The position numbers and the translations under genes are program-made. 64,000 bases of DNA from Macrococcoides psychrotolerans (GTDB lineage Bacteria; Bacillota; Bacilli; Staphylococcales; Staphylococcaceae): NCBI RefSeq assembly GCF_038095555.1, contig NZ_CP124591.1, positions 496,001 to 560,000 of the forward strand, read 5' to 3'. A model generated the notes under the pieces. The model was given only the letters and a program-made list of their open reading frames with translations. It did no database searches and was not told the origin of the DNA. Shown in pieces: positions 51,077 to 61,663 of the stretch (its first letter is position 1; each line of letters opens with the position of its first letter).

Positions 51077-53050
51077 ATGGAACATCATGACTTTAAGATA
51101 CATTCAGACTATCAGCCAGCAGGAGATCAGCCTGATGCGATAGAGAAAATCGTACAAGGAATCAAAGAAGGTAAACGCTATCAGACGTTATTGGGTGCTA
51201 CTGGTACAGGGAAGACGTTTACGATGAGTAATGTCATTGAACGTATCGGTAAACCTACGCTGATCATGGCGCATAATAAAACATTAGCAGGTCAGCTCTA
51301 TAGTGAGTTTAAAGAGTTTTTCCCAGAGAACAGAGTTGAATATTTTGTAAGTTACTATGATTATTATCAGCCCGAAGCTTATGTACCTTCTACAGATACA
51401 TTTATAGAGAAAGACGCATCGATTAACGATGAAATTGATAAGTTACGTCACTCAGCGACAAGTGCCTTATTTGAGCGTGATGATGTGATTATTATTTCTT
51501 CCGTCAGCTGTATATATGGTTTAGGGAACCCAGAAGAGTATCGGGATCTTGTTGTCAGCGTACGTGTAGGTATGGAGATGGAACGCAACCAATTATTACG
51601 CAAGCTTGTAGATGTGCAGTATACGCGTAATGATATAGATTTTCGTCGTGGTACATTTCGTGTTCGAGGAGATGTTGTGGAAATCTTTCCTGCATCTCGT
51701 GATGAGCAGTGTATACGTATCGAGTTCTTCGGTGATGAGATAGAACGCATACGTGAAATCAATTATTTAACAGGTGAAGTGCTGAAAGAACGAGAGCACT
51801 TTGCGATATTCCCGGCAAGTCACTTCGTCACACGTGAAGAGAAGATGAAGCTTGCGATTGAAAGAATAGAGAAGGAACTAGAGGAACAACTGAAGAAGTT
51901 TCGTGACGAGGGGAAGCTGCTTGAGGCACAGAGACTTGAACAACGTACGAATTACGATCTTGAAATGATGCGAGAAATGGGCTTTTGCTCAGGAATAGAA
52001 AACTATTCTTTACATCTGACTTTAAGACCTAGAGGGTCGACGCCATATACGTTGCTGGATTATTTCGGTGACGACTGGCTGATCATGATGGATGAGTCTC
52101 ATGTTACGGTGCCACAAGTTCGTGGTATGTATAATGGGGATCAGGCGAGAAAGAATGTTCTCGTAGAGCATGGTTTCAGATTGCCGAGCGCGCTGGATAA
52201 TCGTCCGCTGAAGTTTGAAGAGTTTGAACAAAAAGGACATCAGTTTCTCTATGTTTCTGCTACACCTGGTCCTTATGAGATTGAGCATACAGACGAGATG
52301 GTGGAACAAATTATCCGACCGACAGGATTGCTGGATCCTATTATAGAAGTGCGACCATCACAACATCAGATAGATGATTTGATGGAAGAGATTCGTGTGC
52401 GTATCGAAAAGAATGAGCGTGTACTTATTACGACACTTACTAAGAAAATGAGTGAAGACTTAACAATTTACTTAAAAGAAGCTGGAATAAAAGTTAATTA
52501 CCTGCATTCAGAGATTAAGACGTTAGAGCGTATAGAGATTATCCGTGATCTAAGACTAGGAGTATTTGATGTATTGGTCGGCATCAACCTGCTTAGAGAA
52601 GGTCTGGATATTCCCGAAGTGTCGCTCGTCGCGATATTAGATGCGGACAAAGAAGGATTTTTGCGCAGTCAGCGTTCATTGATTCAGACGATTGGACGTG
52701 CTGCCCGAAATGAACAGGGGCGCGTCATTATGTATGCAGATAAGATAACAGAGTCTATGCAGTTTGCGATTGATGAAACATCACGTCGTCGTTCGATACA
52801 AGAAGCATATAATGAAGAACATGGAATAACTCCGACAACCATCAATAAGAAGATTCGTGATGTCATCAGTGCCACATTAGAAACAGATGAGGAACAAAAA
52901 CCCGTACAGAAGAAGAAATTAACGAAGAAGGAAAGATCACGTACAATAGAGCAGCTTGAACATGAAATGAAAGAAGCGGCAAAAGCTTTAGATTTTGAAC
53001 GTGCTACAGAACTCAGAGATGCACTGTTTGAGTTAAAAGCAGAAGGGTGA
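51077..53050 (+). CDS. uvrB: Excinuclease ABC subunit B
   Basis: UvrB is the damage-verifying helicase of nucleotide excision repair. The 657-residue protein has Walker A LLGATGTGKTFT, the beta-hairpin region (YYDYYQPEAYVPSTDTFIEKD), DESHVT, SATPG, and motif VI QTIGRAARN. The C-terminal UVR helical pair (EQLEHEMKEAAKALDFERATELRD) binds UvrC. ATG 51077 follows GAGGAGGGG; eleven in-frame residues upstream overlap the promoter. It sits 4 bases before uvrA and shares an SOS-type promoter. Confidence 0.97.
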   Translation: MEHHDFKIHSDYQPAGDQPDAIEKIVQGIKEGKRYQTLLGATGTGKTFTMSNVIERIGKPTLIMAHNKTLAGQLYSEFKEFFPENRVEYFVSYYDYYQPEAYVPSTDTFIEKDASINDEIDKLRHSATSALFERDDVIIISSVSCIYGLGNPEEYRDLVVSVRVGMEMERNQLLRKLVDVQYTRNDIDFRRGTFRVRGDVVEIFPASRDEQCIRIEFFGDEIERIREINYLTGEVLKEREHFAIFPASHFVTREEKMKLAIERIEKELEEQLKKFRDEGKLLEAQRLEQRTNYDLEMMREMGFCSGIENYSLHLTLRPRGSTPYTLLDYFGDDWLIMMDESHVTVPQVRGMYNGDQARKNVLVEHGFRLPSALDNRPLKFEEFEQKGHQFLYVSATPGPYEIEHTDEMVEQIIRPTGLLDPIIEVRPSQHQIDDLMEEIRVRIEKNERVLITTLTKKMSEDLTIYLKEAGIKVNYLHSEIKTLERIEIIRDLRLGVFDVLVGINLLREGLDIPEVSLVAILDADKEGFLRSQRSLIQTIGRAARNEQGRVIMYADKITESMQFAIDETSRRRSIQEAYNEEHGITPTTINKKIRDVISATLETDEEQKPVQKKKLTKKERSRTIEQLEHEMKEAAKALDFERATELRDALFELKAEG

Positions 53051-53054
53051 GCGG

Positions 53055-55874
53055 ATGAAGAATAAATCTATTATCGTCAAAGGCGCAAGAGCGCATAATT
53101 TAAAGAATGTTGATATTGAAATTCCGAGAGATAAACTCATTGTTATGACAGGATTATCAGGTTCAGGTAAATCTAGTCTTGCATTCGATACCATCTATGC
53201 TGAAGGTCAGCGTAGATATGTGGAATCATTGAGTGCATATGCCAGACAATTCTTAGGACAGATGGATAAACCGGATGTGGATACGATAGAAGGTTTATCC
53301 CCTGCAATTTCGATTGACCAGAAGACAACAAGTAAGAACCCGAGAAGTACAGTTGCAACTGTTACAGAAATTTATGATTATTTAAGACTGCTATATGCTA
53401 GAATCGGCACACCTTATTGTCCGAATCATGGTATCCCTATCGAGTCACAGACGGTACAGCAGATGGTGGATCAAGTTATGGCATTAGAGGAAAGAACAAA
53501 GATACAAGTTATGGCTCCAATAGTGCAGGGCCGAAAGGGAACGCACAAGAAACTCATAGAAGAGATCTCAAAAAAAGGATATGCACGTATCATGGTAGAT
53601 GGTGAAGTTTATGATGCTTCTGAAACAATCGATCTCAATAAAAATACAAATCATGATATCCATGTTATCGTAGACCGACTTGTTGTGAAACCAGGCATTG
53701 AGACCCGCCTGGCAGATTCTCTCGAAAATGCATTGAAACTTGCAGAAGGTAACGTTGTCATTGATTTGATCGACGGAGATGAATTGAAGTTTTCAGAGCA
53801 TCATGCCTGTCCAATTTGTGGATTTTCAATAGATAAGCTAGAACCTCGAATGTTCTCGTTTAATAGCCCGTTTGGTGCATGTCCCGATTGTGATGGACTA
53901 GGTACAAAATTAACAGTTGATTTAAATCTTGTCATTCCTGATGATAGCAAATCATTAACAAATGGTGCATTAGTGCCATGGGAGCCCATCAGTTCGAACT
54001 ATTATCCGACATTACTCAAGCAGGCATGTAAACATTTTGGAATTTCTATGAAAGCACCTTTTAGAGATTTATCTAAGAAAGATCAGGACATCATCCTGTA
54101 TGGACATTCAGACGATATTTCCTTTACATTCAGACAGGATAATGGTGTATCACGTAAACGTGTAATGAAGTTTGAAGGTATTGTGAATAATATCGAACGT
54201 AGATACAAGGAAAGTCCTTCAGAATATACACGTGAACAGATGAAGAAATATATGGTGGATGAGGTCTGTGATACGTGTCATGGCTATCGTCTTTCTGAAG
54301 AAGCGATGAGTGTTAAGATTAATAATCAGCATATAGGAGAAGTTGTAACGTTATCTATCAGAGAGGCATTACAATATTTCAGTAAGCTTGAACTTTCAAA
54401 GAAAGAACAGCAAATTGCTGAACTCGTGCTGAAAGAAATCACTGAAAGGTTGGCGTTCTTATATAATGTAGGGCTGGAATACCTCACTTTAAATAGAACA
54501 GCAGGAACGCTTTCTGGTGGAGAAGCCCAACGTATCCGACTTGCAACGCAGATTGGTTCAAGATTAACAGGTGTAATGTATGTTCTGGATGAACCGTCCA
54601 TAGGTCTGCATCAGAGAGATAACGACCGTCTCATTGATACATTGAAATCGATGAGAGATATTGGGAATACCCTTATTGTCGTTGAACATGATGAAGATAC
54701 GATGCTTGCCGCTGATTATTTGATTGACATTGGTCCAGGAGCCGGCGTGCACGGAGGAGAGATTGTCGCACAAGGTACACCTAAGCAAGTGATGAAGAAC
54801 AAGAAATCGCTGACAGGTCAGTATTTGAGCGGTGCAAAAAAAATAGAGCTTCCTGAAAAAAGACGTACACCGGATGGAAGATTCTTATCGGTAGAAGGTG
54901 CAATAAGTAATAACTTGAAGGACGTGGACGTTCAGATTCCACTGGGTATGATGACGGTGGTAACCGGAGTCTCCGGTTCCGGAAAGAGTACGCTTGTTAA
55001 CGATGTGCTGTATAAGGCACTTGCTCAGAAGCTATATAAATCGAAAGAAAAACCGGGACCTCATAAAGCGGTAAAGGGGATAGAGCATATTGATAAGATA
55101 ATCGATATTGATCAATCTCCTATAGGTAGAACACCACGTTCAAATCCTGCGACGTATACGAGTCTCTTTGATGATATACGTGATGTCTTTGCGCAGACGA
55201 ATGAAGCGAAGTTAAGAGGCTATCAAAAAGGTCGATTCAGCTTTAACGTTAAAGGCGGACGCTGTGAGGCTTGTCACGGAGACGGCATTATCAAGATAGA
55301 GATGCACTTTCTTCCTGACGTCTATGTGCCATGCGAAGTCTGCCATGGCAAACGCTATAATCGTGAAACGCTGGAAGTGAAATATAAAGATAAGAATATT
55401 GCAGATGTACTCGAGATGACGATAGAAGATGCGTATCATTTCTTTGAGAACATTCCTAAGATTAAGCGTAAACTTAAGACCATCATGGACGTCGGACTAG
55501 GATATATTCAGCTTGGACAACCTGCTACAACACTTTCAGGGGGTGAGGCACAACGTGTCAAATTAGCTTCGGAACTGCATAAACGCAGTACAGGTAAAAC
55601 GTTATATATTCTAGATGAACCGACGACTGGATTACACGTTGATGATATTGCAAGGCTACTGAAAGTTTTGCAGCAACTTGTTGACAATGGGGATACGGTT
55701 CTGATCATCGAGCATAATCTGGACGTCATCAAGATGGCCGATTACATTGTTGACCTCGGTCCAGAAGGTGGAGATAACGGTGGACAGATTATCGCAAGCG
55801 GCACTCCAGAACAGATTATGCAAGTGCGTGAGTCATACACAGGTCAATATTTAAAACATCATATAGAGAAATAA
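53055..55874 (+). CDS. uvrA: Excinuclease ABC subunit A
   Basis: UvrA detects damaged DNA and loads UvrB. The 939-residue protein has two ABC ATPase halves: Walker A GLSGSGKSSL and GVSGSGKSTL, and signatures LSGGEAQRIR and LSGGEAQRVK. The zinc modules CPICGFS...CPDC (about 250-280) and CEACHGDGIIKIEMHFLPDVYVPCEVC (about 735-765) are both intact. Its start is 4 bases after uvrB. A strong terminator follows, so uvrBA is one unit. Confidence 0.97.
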   Translation: MKNKSIIVKGARAHNLKNVDIEIPRDKLIVMTGLSGSGKSSLAFDTIYAEGQRRYVESLSAYARQFLGQMDKPDVDTIEGLSPAISIDQKTTSKNPRSTVATVTEIYDYLRLLYARIGTPYCPNHGIPIESQTVQQMVDQVMALEERTKIQVMAPIVQGRKGTHKKLIEEISKKGYARIMVDGEVYDASETIDLNKNTNHDIHVIVDRLVVKPGIETRLADSLENALKLAEGNVVIDLIDGDELKFSEHHACPICGFSIDKLEPRMFSFNSPFGACPDCDGLGTKLTVDLNLVIPDDSKSLTNGALVPWEPISSNYYPTLLKQACKHFGISMKAPFRDLSKKDQDIILYGHSDDISFTFRQDNGVSRKRVMKFEGIVNNIERRYKESPSEYTREQMKKYMVDEVCDTCHGYRLSEEAMSVKINNQHIGEVVTLSIREALQYFSKLELSKKEQQIAELVLKEITERLAFLYNVGLEYLTLNRTAGTLSGGEAQRIRLATQIGSRLTGVMYVLDEPSIGLHQRDNDRLIDTLKSMRDIGNTLIVVEHDEDTMLAADYLIDIGPGAGVHGGEIVAQGTPKQVMKNKKSLTGQYLSGAKKIELPEKRRTPDGRFLSVEGAISNNLKDVDVQIPLGMMTVVTGVSGSGKSTLVNDVLYKALAQKLYKSKEKPGPHKAVKGIEHIDKIIDIDQSPIGRTPRSNPATYTSLFDDIRDVFAQTNEAKLRGYQKGRFSFNVKGGRCEACHGDGIIKIEMHFLPDVYVPCEVCHGKRYNRETLEVKYKDKNIADVLEMTIEDAYHFFENIPKIKRKLKTIMDVGLGYIQLGQPATTLSGGEAQRVKLASELHKRSTGKTLYILDEPTTGLHVDDIARLLKVLQQLVDNGDTVLIIEHNLDVIKMADYIVDLGPEGGDNGGQIIASGTPEQIMQVRESYTGQYLKHHIEK

Positions 55875-55907
55875 CTGTTGAGATCATTGTCAAATCATCT
55901 CTAGCTA

Positions 55908-55957
55908 AACCCGGGCGCTGTAGAAATTGTTAATAATTTTCTGCAGCGCTCGGGTTT
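55908..55957 (+). terminator. uvrBA operon terminator
   Basis: AACCCGGGCGCTG pairs with CAGCGCTCGGGTT over an AT-rich loop, followed by TTTTG. Confidence 0.9.
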
Positions 55958-56029
55958 TGTTGGTGATTATGAATTGTAAATTGATATAAAGTTATTTAAT
56001 ATAAATGATAAGAGAAAGTGAGGATAATT

Positions 56030-56959
56030 ATGATAACAAGTATAGAACTAATTGATAAATTTGACCTTAAGTTTTTAGCGGGCAATGTCGCAATAGAAAT
56101 CCCGGTGGCTAATGCAGATATTTCGCGACCGGGCCTTGAGATGGCAGGCTTCTTCTCTCACTATTCTTCCGATCGCATACAAATACTGGGGACGACTGAG
56201 ATGTCTTTCTTTGAAACGTTGTCGAAGGAAGAACGTGCAGAACGAATGGTAAAGCTTTGTCGTAAGGAAACACCGTGTATTATCTTAACAAGAAACATTC
56301 CGGCCCCGCAGGAACTAATCGATGCATGTAATCGTAAAGGGACACCACTCCTGCAGAGCAAAGAAGCGACGACAAGTTTAATCAGCAAGATTACATCTTA
56401 TCTTGAGAGTGAGCTTGCGCCTGAAACGACGATGCACGGAGTTCTGGTCGATGTATATGGGGTAGGTGTATTGATTACCGGTGATTCTGGAGTAGGTAAG
56501 AGTGAGACAGCACTGGAACTTGTCAAGCGTGGACATCGACTCGTTGCAGATGACAATGTGGAGATAAAGGAAGTTTCACGTAATGTACTGATGGGCAAAG
56601 CACCAAAGCTGATAGAACATCTTCTTGAAATTAGAGGACTAGGAATCATCAATGTAATGACCTTATTTGGCGCAGGGAGTGTCCTTCCAGAGAAACGTCT
56701 AATGCTCAATATGAATCTAGAAACATGGGATAAAGATAAAGTTTACGACCGCATAGGATTAATCGAAGAAAAATTATCGATCCTTGATTCTCAAATTACG
56801 AAGAAGACGATCCCTATCAGACCAGGGCGTAACTTAGCAGTAATCATAGAAGTTGCTGCGATGAACTATCGTCTCAATAAGATGGGAACAAACACCGCAA
56901 AAGATTTTAATGAACGCCTGAATGAACAAATTAGAAAGCAGTCGATAAAGGAGATTTAA
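56030..56959 (+). CDS. hprK: HPr kinase/phosphorylase
   Basis: HprK adds or removes phosphate at Ser46 of HPr and so sets carbon catabolite repression with CcpA. This 309-residue protein has Walker A GDSGVGKSE (151-159), the family histidine in MHGVLV (136) and the C-terminal signature LLEIRGLGIINV. The start is ATG 56030, after GTGAGG; the GTG at 56018 is that site itself. One base separates its stop from lgt, so hprK, lgt and the acyltransferase form one operon. Confidence 0.96.
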   Translation: MITSIELIDKFDLKFLAGNVAIEIPVANADISRPGLEMAGFFSHYSSDRIQILGTTEMSFFETLSKEERAERMVKLCRKETPCIILTRNIPAPQELIDACNRKGTPLLQSKEATTSLISKITSYLESELAPETTMHGVLVDVYGVGVLITGDSGVGKSETALELVKRGHRLVADDNVEIKEVSRNVLMGKAPKLIEHLLEIRGLGIINVMTLFGAGSVLPEKRLMLNMNLETWDKDKVYDRIGLIEEKLSILDSQITKKTIPIRPGRNLAVIIEVAAMNYRLNKMGTNTAKDFNERLNEQIRKQSIKEI

Positions 56960-56960
56960 C

Positions 56961-57800
56961 ATGACACCATTTAATCCAGTTGCATTCGAGCTCTTTGGCT
57001 ATCCTGTAAGATGGTACGGTATTATTATTGCATTTGGTATTTTAGTCGGATATCTTATCGCTCAAAAAGAGACAGAAAAAAAGCATTTTAAAGAAGATAC
57101 GTTGATCGATATTGTTATGTGGTCTATCATTTCGGGGATAATTTGTGCTCGTATCTATTATGTATTATTTAAATGGGATTATTATCAGGATCATTTTTCT
57201 GAAATTCCGTTGATTATGAACGGTGGCATAGCAATACACGGTGGTTTGATCGGTGCAATTGGTATGGCATATTTCTTATGTAAAAAGAAAGGAATATCGT
57301 TTTTTCAGCTTGGAGATATTGCGGCACCGAGTATCATTCTCGGACAGGCAATTGGTAGGTGGGGAAACTTTATGAATCAGGAAGCTCATGGTGGTATGGT
57401 TTCAAGAAGTTTTCTGGAGTCATTGCATTTACCAAAATTTATAATCGATCAGATGAATATTGGTGGAGCATATTATCATCCGACCTTCCTCTATGAATCG
57501 TTATGGAGCTTCACAGGATTTGTTATATTATTATTGATACGTAAACGACTGAAGATTGGTCAGACATTTCTTTTATATACGATATGGTATTCGATTGGGC
57601 GTGTGTTTGTGGAAGGATTAAGAACAGATAGTTTGATGCTCACATCAAATCTGCGTATTGCCCAAGTGATTTCGATCGTGATTATGATTGCAGCGACTTT
57701 AATATGGCTCTATCGTAATTATAAATATCGACTGCCGCGTTATGGTGAAGTAAATGAACCTATAAGGAGCTCCGCTTATGCGTCAGTTAAATCGCTATAG
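56961..57800 (+). CDS. lgt: Prolipoprotein diacylglyceryl transferase
   Basis: Lgt moves diacylglycerol from phosphatidylglycerol to the lipobox cysteine, the first step for all lipoproteins in this window. The 279-residue protein has seven helices and the signature GGIAIHGGLIGA near 90-105, then GQAIGRWGNFMNQEAHG (about 130-147) with the essential arginine and the final ...GRVFVEGLRTDSL. It overlaps the next start by 23 bases. Confidence 0.96.
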   Translation: MTPFNPVAFELFGYPVRWYGIIIAFGILVGYLIAQKETEKKHFKEDTLIDIVMWSIISGIICARIYYVLFKWDYYQDHFSEIPLIMNGGIAIHGGLIGAIGMAYFLCKKKGISFFQLGDIAAPSIILGQAIGRWGNFMNQEAHGGMVSRSFLESLHLPKFIIDQMNIGGAYYHPTFLYESLWSFTGFVILLLIRKRLKIGQTFLLYTIWYSIGRVFVEGLRTDSLMLTSNLRIAQVISIVIMIAATLIWLYRNYKYRLPRYGEVNEPIRSSAYASVKSL

Positions 57801-58251
57801 ATTAGAGGGGCCTAACCCGTTATGGCAGATGTATAAGACGGTCTCATTCTTTAAGGTTAGCCGTAACTTTGTTGTTATTGAATTGTGTCGCATTCTGCCA
57901 TCAGTGAAATGGAAACATTACCTGTTCAGTAAATGTCTGAAGATGCAGCTCGGACATCATGTGTCATTTGCTTATAAGGCGATGCCTGATCTGATGTTTC
58001 CTGAACTGATAAAAATAGGTGATAACTCAATCATTGGGTATAATGCAACGTTACTTGCACATGAATATTTGACGGACGAGTATCGCACTGGAAAGATTAC
58101 GATTGGTAGAAATGTATTAATTGGTGCAAATGTTACAGTCTTGCCGGGGGTCACAATAGGTGATGGTGCGAAGGTTGGCGCAATGACAGTTGTATCGAAA
58201 GATATTCCTGCGAATGCCTTTGTATACGGTAATCCGATGCACATAAAATAA
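57778..58251 (+). CDS. Hexapeptide-repeat acyltransferase
   Basis: This 157-residue protein has the left-handed beta-helix hexad pattern (IKIGDNSIIGYNATLLAHE, ITIGRNVLIGANVTVLPGVTIGDGAKVGAMTVVSKDIP) of maltose/galactoside-type O-acetyltransferases. A catalytic histidine is likely in LLAHEYL. Acceptor is unknown. Its placement, translationally coupled to lgt, is conserved in staphylococci and may suggest an envelope role, but that is inference. GGAGCTC precedes the ATG. Confidence 0.83.
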   Translation: MRQLNRYRLEGPNPLWQMYKTVSFFKVSRNFVVIELCRILPSVKWKHYLFSKCLKMQLGHHVSFAYKAMPDLMFPELIKIGDNSIIGYNATLLAHEYLTDEYRTGKITIGRNVLIGANVTVLPGVTIGDGAKVGAMTVVSKDIPANAFVYGNPMHIK

Positions 58252-58272
58252 TAACGAACGGAGGTGAGATGG

Positions 58273-59691
58273 ATGAGTAATGTTATCCGTTTTCCAGCAA
58301 CTGAAGATGAATATTATCAAATTGGAGTAAAGAAGCAGAGTGAACATCATTACGAAGAGGCCATCTCATTCTTCATAAAATCACTGGATTTAAATCTCAG
58401 ATACGATACAGTACAGCACATTGCTTTTTGTTTTTCGGAACTTGGTAATTTCGATAAAGCACAGCATTATCTAATAGATTATTTTAAAGATGATTTTAAT
58501 GAAGAAGATGTCTTCTATGATCTGAGCCAGCTCTTTATTAGACAACGTGATCCTAATAAAGCCTTTTTATTCGGTATGTATTATTGTCTGCTCACAGATG
58601 ACCATGTATATCTTGACGAGCTGAAAAAAATGTTTGAAGTCGTTTATAATGACGTCACTAAAGTAGAGATAGAAAGTGAAAACTTTGTTGTCCATTACAT
58701 CTTTCAGTATTTTTTTGAGCATATGAATTATGATCTTGCCTTAGAATGGATTGATTTTCAGCCTTATAATATTCAGATGCGTACTGAAGTGCGCAATTTG
58801 AAGGCCATGACTTTACTATTTAATAGCAAGTACCATGAAGCGGCAAAGATATTAAAGCAATTACTTGAGGAAAATCCTGCTGATATTAATGCGCTCTGTC
58901 ACTATACTTTACTGCTATACAATACACATCAGACGAAAACTTATGAATCCTATTTGAAGAAACTTAGAACGATTATCCCGATTAACGATGACGAAAAATT
59001 TAAACTGGGTATCGTACTTAGTTTCCTGAAGGAATATACAGAATCCTATCAACTGCTGTTTCCACTATATCAAAAAGGAAAGTTTCACAGTTCACAGATG
59101 CTGCATGCGTTAAGTTATTCAAGCTATGCACTTGGTTATGTATCGCAGTCTGATATGTTCTTTCAGCAGCTCGGTGAGATTGTAAGCCACCCTGGTGTAA
59201 GTCCACGTAAGATGGCTGAAGGTGAAGCCTATATTATGGATGATGTTATGCCGCTTTTAAATAGTGAAGATCAGCACCGTCGTATTATTGGCATCTTTCT
59301 GTTATCGCGTCTCAAGGATAAGACGTTGATGATCAATCAGAAAGTATGGAATCAGCTTGAAGAGATGGGAGATTACGAAAAGTTATATCTCTCTTATATC
59401 TTTCATAATATTCAGCTTGTTAAACTAGACTTCATTCATAGAGGTCTTGAATTAATCTATGATCAGGATGGCAGGCTGGAGCTGATGGAGCGATGGATTG
59501 ATATGGCAGAGGCCATCATAGACAAAAAATTAAATCTTAAGCAGATCAATGCATATACAGCGGTTTGCTACTTCTTATTTGAAAGAGCACGAAATGAAAA
59601 ATTATCAAAACGTGCGGTGATAGAAAAATTTAACACGACGCGCTACCATTTTATGAAGGTGTATGAACAGTTCAAGCAAAATAATATTTAA
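58273..59691 (+). CDS. TPR-repeat protein
   Basis: This 472-residue soluble protein is made of helix pairs with TPR-like spacing, clearest in residues 13-85 (YYQIGVKKQSEHHYEEAISFFIKSLDL, HIAFCFSELGNFDKAQHYLIDYF) and 165-215. No enzymatic motif is seen. Such proteins scaffold protein complexes. The same position, between the lgt operon and trxB, is held by a TPR protein in staphylococci. ATG 58273 follows GGAGGTG. Function is unknown. Confidence 0.78.
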   Translation: MSNVIRFPATEDEYYQIGVKKQSEHHYEEAISFFIKSLDLNLRYDTVQHIAFCFSELGNFDKAQHYLIDYFKDDFNEEDVFYDLSQLFIRQRDPNKAFLFGMYYCLLTDDHVYLDELKKMFEVVYNDVTKVEIESENFVVHYIFQYFFEHMNYDLALEWIDFQPYNIQMRTEVRNLKAMTLLFNSKYHEAAKILKQLLEENPADINALCHYTLLLYNTHQTKTYESYLKKLRTIIPINDDEKFKLGIVLSFLKEYTESYQLLFPLYQKGKFHSSQMLHALSYSSYALGYVSQSDMFFQQLGEIVSHPGVSPRKMAEGEAYIMDDVMPLLNSEDQHRRIIGIFLLSRLKDKTLMINQKVWNQLEEMGDYEKLYLSYIFHNIQLVKLDFIHRGLELIYDQDGRLELMERWIDMAEAIIDKKLNLKQINAYTAVCYFLFERARNEKLSKRAVIEKFNTTRYHFMKVYEQFKQNNI

Positions 59692-59744
59692 AAATCTGGA
59701 ATTCATGTATATTATAAGTACTGAACAAACATGGAGGTATAATT

Positions 59745-60674
59745 ATGAGTGAAATTAAAGAATATGACGTAATCATTGTTGGTGCTGGTCCAGCCGGGAT
59801 GACAGCAGCAGTCTATGCGTCTAGAGCAAACCTATCTACGATTATGATTGAACGTGGTATGCCTGGTGGACAGATGGCCAATACTGCAGATGTCGAAAAT
59901 TTTCCTGGATTTGATTTGATCACAGGACCTGACCTTTCAACGAAGATGTTCTCTCATGCACAGAAATTCGGTGCAGAATATACTTATGGTGATATTAAAA
60001 ATATTACTGTTGAAGGCGATGACAAGATTGTGGATTTAGGTGACAAGCAGTTAAAAGCAAAAGCTGTTATTATTGCGACAGGTGCAGAATATAAGAAAAT
60101 TGGTGTGCCAGGAGAATCAGAGCTTGGTGGACGTGGTGTATCTTACTGTGCTGTGTGTGATGGTGCATTCTTCAAGCAGAAGAACTTAGTAGTAATTGGT
60201 GGGGGAGATTCTGCAGTTGAAGAGGGTGTATATTTAACGAAATATGCAGACAAAGTAACAATCGTGCATAGAAGAGATACATTAAGAGCTCAGAAAATTC
60301 TTCAGGAACGTGCATTTAAAAATGATAAGATTGATTTTATCTGGAATAGTACGTTAAAATCAATCAACGAAAAAGAAGGAAAAGTCGGATCTGTAACATT
60401 GATCGATAATGAAGGTAAAGAGACAGATGTTGAAACAGATGGAGTATTCATCTATATCGGTATGCAGCCACTGACAAAACCATTCCAGCATCTTGGTATA
60501 ACTGACGAAATTGGCTATATTATGACGAATGAAGAGATGGAGACGAATATTCCTGGAATATTCGCTGCTGGTGACGTTAGACAGAAGAAGCTTCGTCAAA
60601 TCGTAACAGCGACAGGTGACGGCAGTATTGCTGCACAGAATGCTCAGCATTATATTGAAAGCTTGAATGATTAA
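59745..60674 (+). CDS. trxB: Thioredoxin reductase
   Basis: TrxB reduces thioredoxin with NADPH. The 309-residue protein has the FAD motif VGAGPAGMTAA (about 12-22), the redox pair CAVC in SYCAVCDGAFF (about 134-137), the NADPH motif GGGDSAVEEG and the C-terminal FAD motif AAGDVRQKKLRQI. Low-molecular-weight, full length. GGAGGT precedes the ATG. Terminator follows. Confidence 0.97.
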   Translation: MSEIKEYDVIIVGAGPAGMTAAVYASRANLSTIMIERGMPGGQMANTADVENFPGFDLITGPDLSTKMFSHAQKFGAEYTYGDIKNITVEGDDKIVDLGDKQLKAKAVIIATGAEYKKIGVPGESELGGRGVSYCAVCDGAFFKQKNLVVIGGGDSAVEEGVYLTKYADKVTIVHRRDTLRAQKILQERAFKNDKIDFIWNSTLKSINEKEGKVGSVTLIDNEGKETDVETDGVFIYIGMQPLTKPFQHLGITDEIGYIMTNEEMETNIPGIFAAGDVRQKKLRQIVTATGDGSIAAQNAQHYIESLND

Positions 60675-60683
60675 TATATTCAT

Positions 60684-60718
60684 AAAAATAGATACGCATT
60701 TTGTGCGTGTCTATTTTT
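60684..60718 (+). terminator. trxB terminator
   Basis: AAAAATAGATACGCA pairs with TGCGTGTCTATTTTT (one G-T pair) across TTTTG. Confidence 0.87.
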
Positions 60719-60760
60719 ATGAATTCATGTAGAATGAAATTAAGATGAGGAGGAATGTAT

Positions 60761-61663
60761 ATGTCGAACGAAGATACATATAAACGACTGGTTGTTGTCA
60801 CTGGAATGAGCGGTGCGGGGAAAAGTGTAGCAATTCAATGTCTTGAAGACTTAGGTTATTTCTGTGTTGATAACCTGCCCCCTATATTGCTGCCGAAGTT
60901 TATCGAACTGATGAATAATAATACAGAATCTCTGTCACGCGTAGCTATCGGGATTGACTTGCGTGGGAAAGATTTCTTTAATAGTTTACAAGAAGAAATT
61001 CAAAATATTATCAATCTAAATGAAGTACTCGTACAAGTTTTATTCGTCGAAGCAAGCGATCAAATATTAGTTTCTCGTTATAAAGAAACAAGACGTACAC
61101 ATCCGCTTCAGGATAACATTTCATTGATTGATGCGATTCAGGAGGAGAGAATGCTGCTTGCTGATTTAAGAGGGGTTGCAACACACATTATTGATACCTC
61201 TGAGTATAAGCCAAAAGCATTGCGCTCTAAAGTGATTGAAATCTTTGGATCTGGCAAAGATAATATATTCACGATTAATGTGATGAGTTTCGGCTTCAAG
61301 CATGGATTGCCCATCGATGCTGATATCGTATTCGATGTGAGGTTTTTACCGAATCCATATTACATAGAAGAAATGAGAAAATTAACAGGTCTCGATCCCC
61401 TTGTATATGACTATGTCATGAAATGGAAAGAGACTGAAATGTTCTACCAGAAATTAATCGATCTGCTGAAGTTCGTCATTCCTGGTTATATGCGCGAAGG
61501 TAAAAGTCAAGTTGTCATCGCTATCGGATGTACAGGTGGACAGCACCGTTCAGTTGCATTAAGTGAACGTATCAGTAATGAATTAAAGGACTTCTTTGAC
61601 TTTGAGCTTCATACTCGCCACAGAGATGCACTTATTGAGGGAACGATCAATGAAAAGGCTTAA
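60761..61663 (+). CDS. rapZ: RNase adapter / nucleotide-binding protein RapZ
   Basis: RapZ (YvcJ) is a P-loop protein that in E. coli guides RNase E to a small RNA; in Bacillus it affects competence. The 300-residue sequence has Walker A GMSGAGKSVA, the FVDNLPP region, LDADIVFDVRFLPNPY-like residues (LPIDADIVFDVRFLPNPYY) and the C-terminal IGCTGGQHRSV loop. ATG 60761 is 7 bases after GAGGAGG; an ATG at 60755 is too near. It overlaps yvcK by 14 bases. Confidence 0.93.
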   Translation: MSNEDTYKRLVVVTGMSGAGKSVAIQCLEDLGYFCVDNLPPILLPKFIELMNNNTESLSRVAIGIDLRGKDFFNSLQEEIQNIINLNEVLVQVLFVEASDQILVSRYKETRRTHPLQDNISLIDAIQEERMLLADLRGVATHIIDTSEYKPKALRSKVIEIFGSGKDNIFTINVMSFGFKHGLPIDADIVFDVRFLPNPYYIEEMRKLTGLDPLVYDYVMKWKETEMFYQKLIDLLKFVIPGYMREGKSQVVIAIGCTGGQHRSVALSERISNELKDFFDFELHTRHRDALIEGTINEKA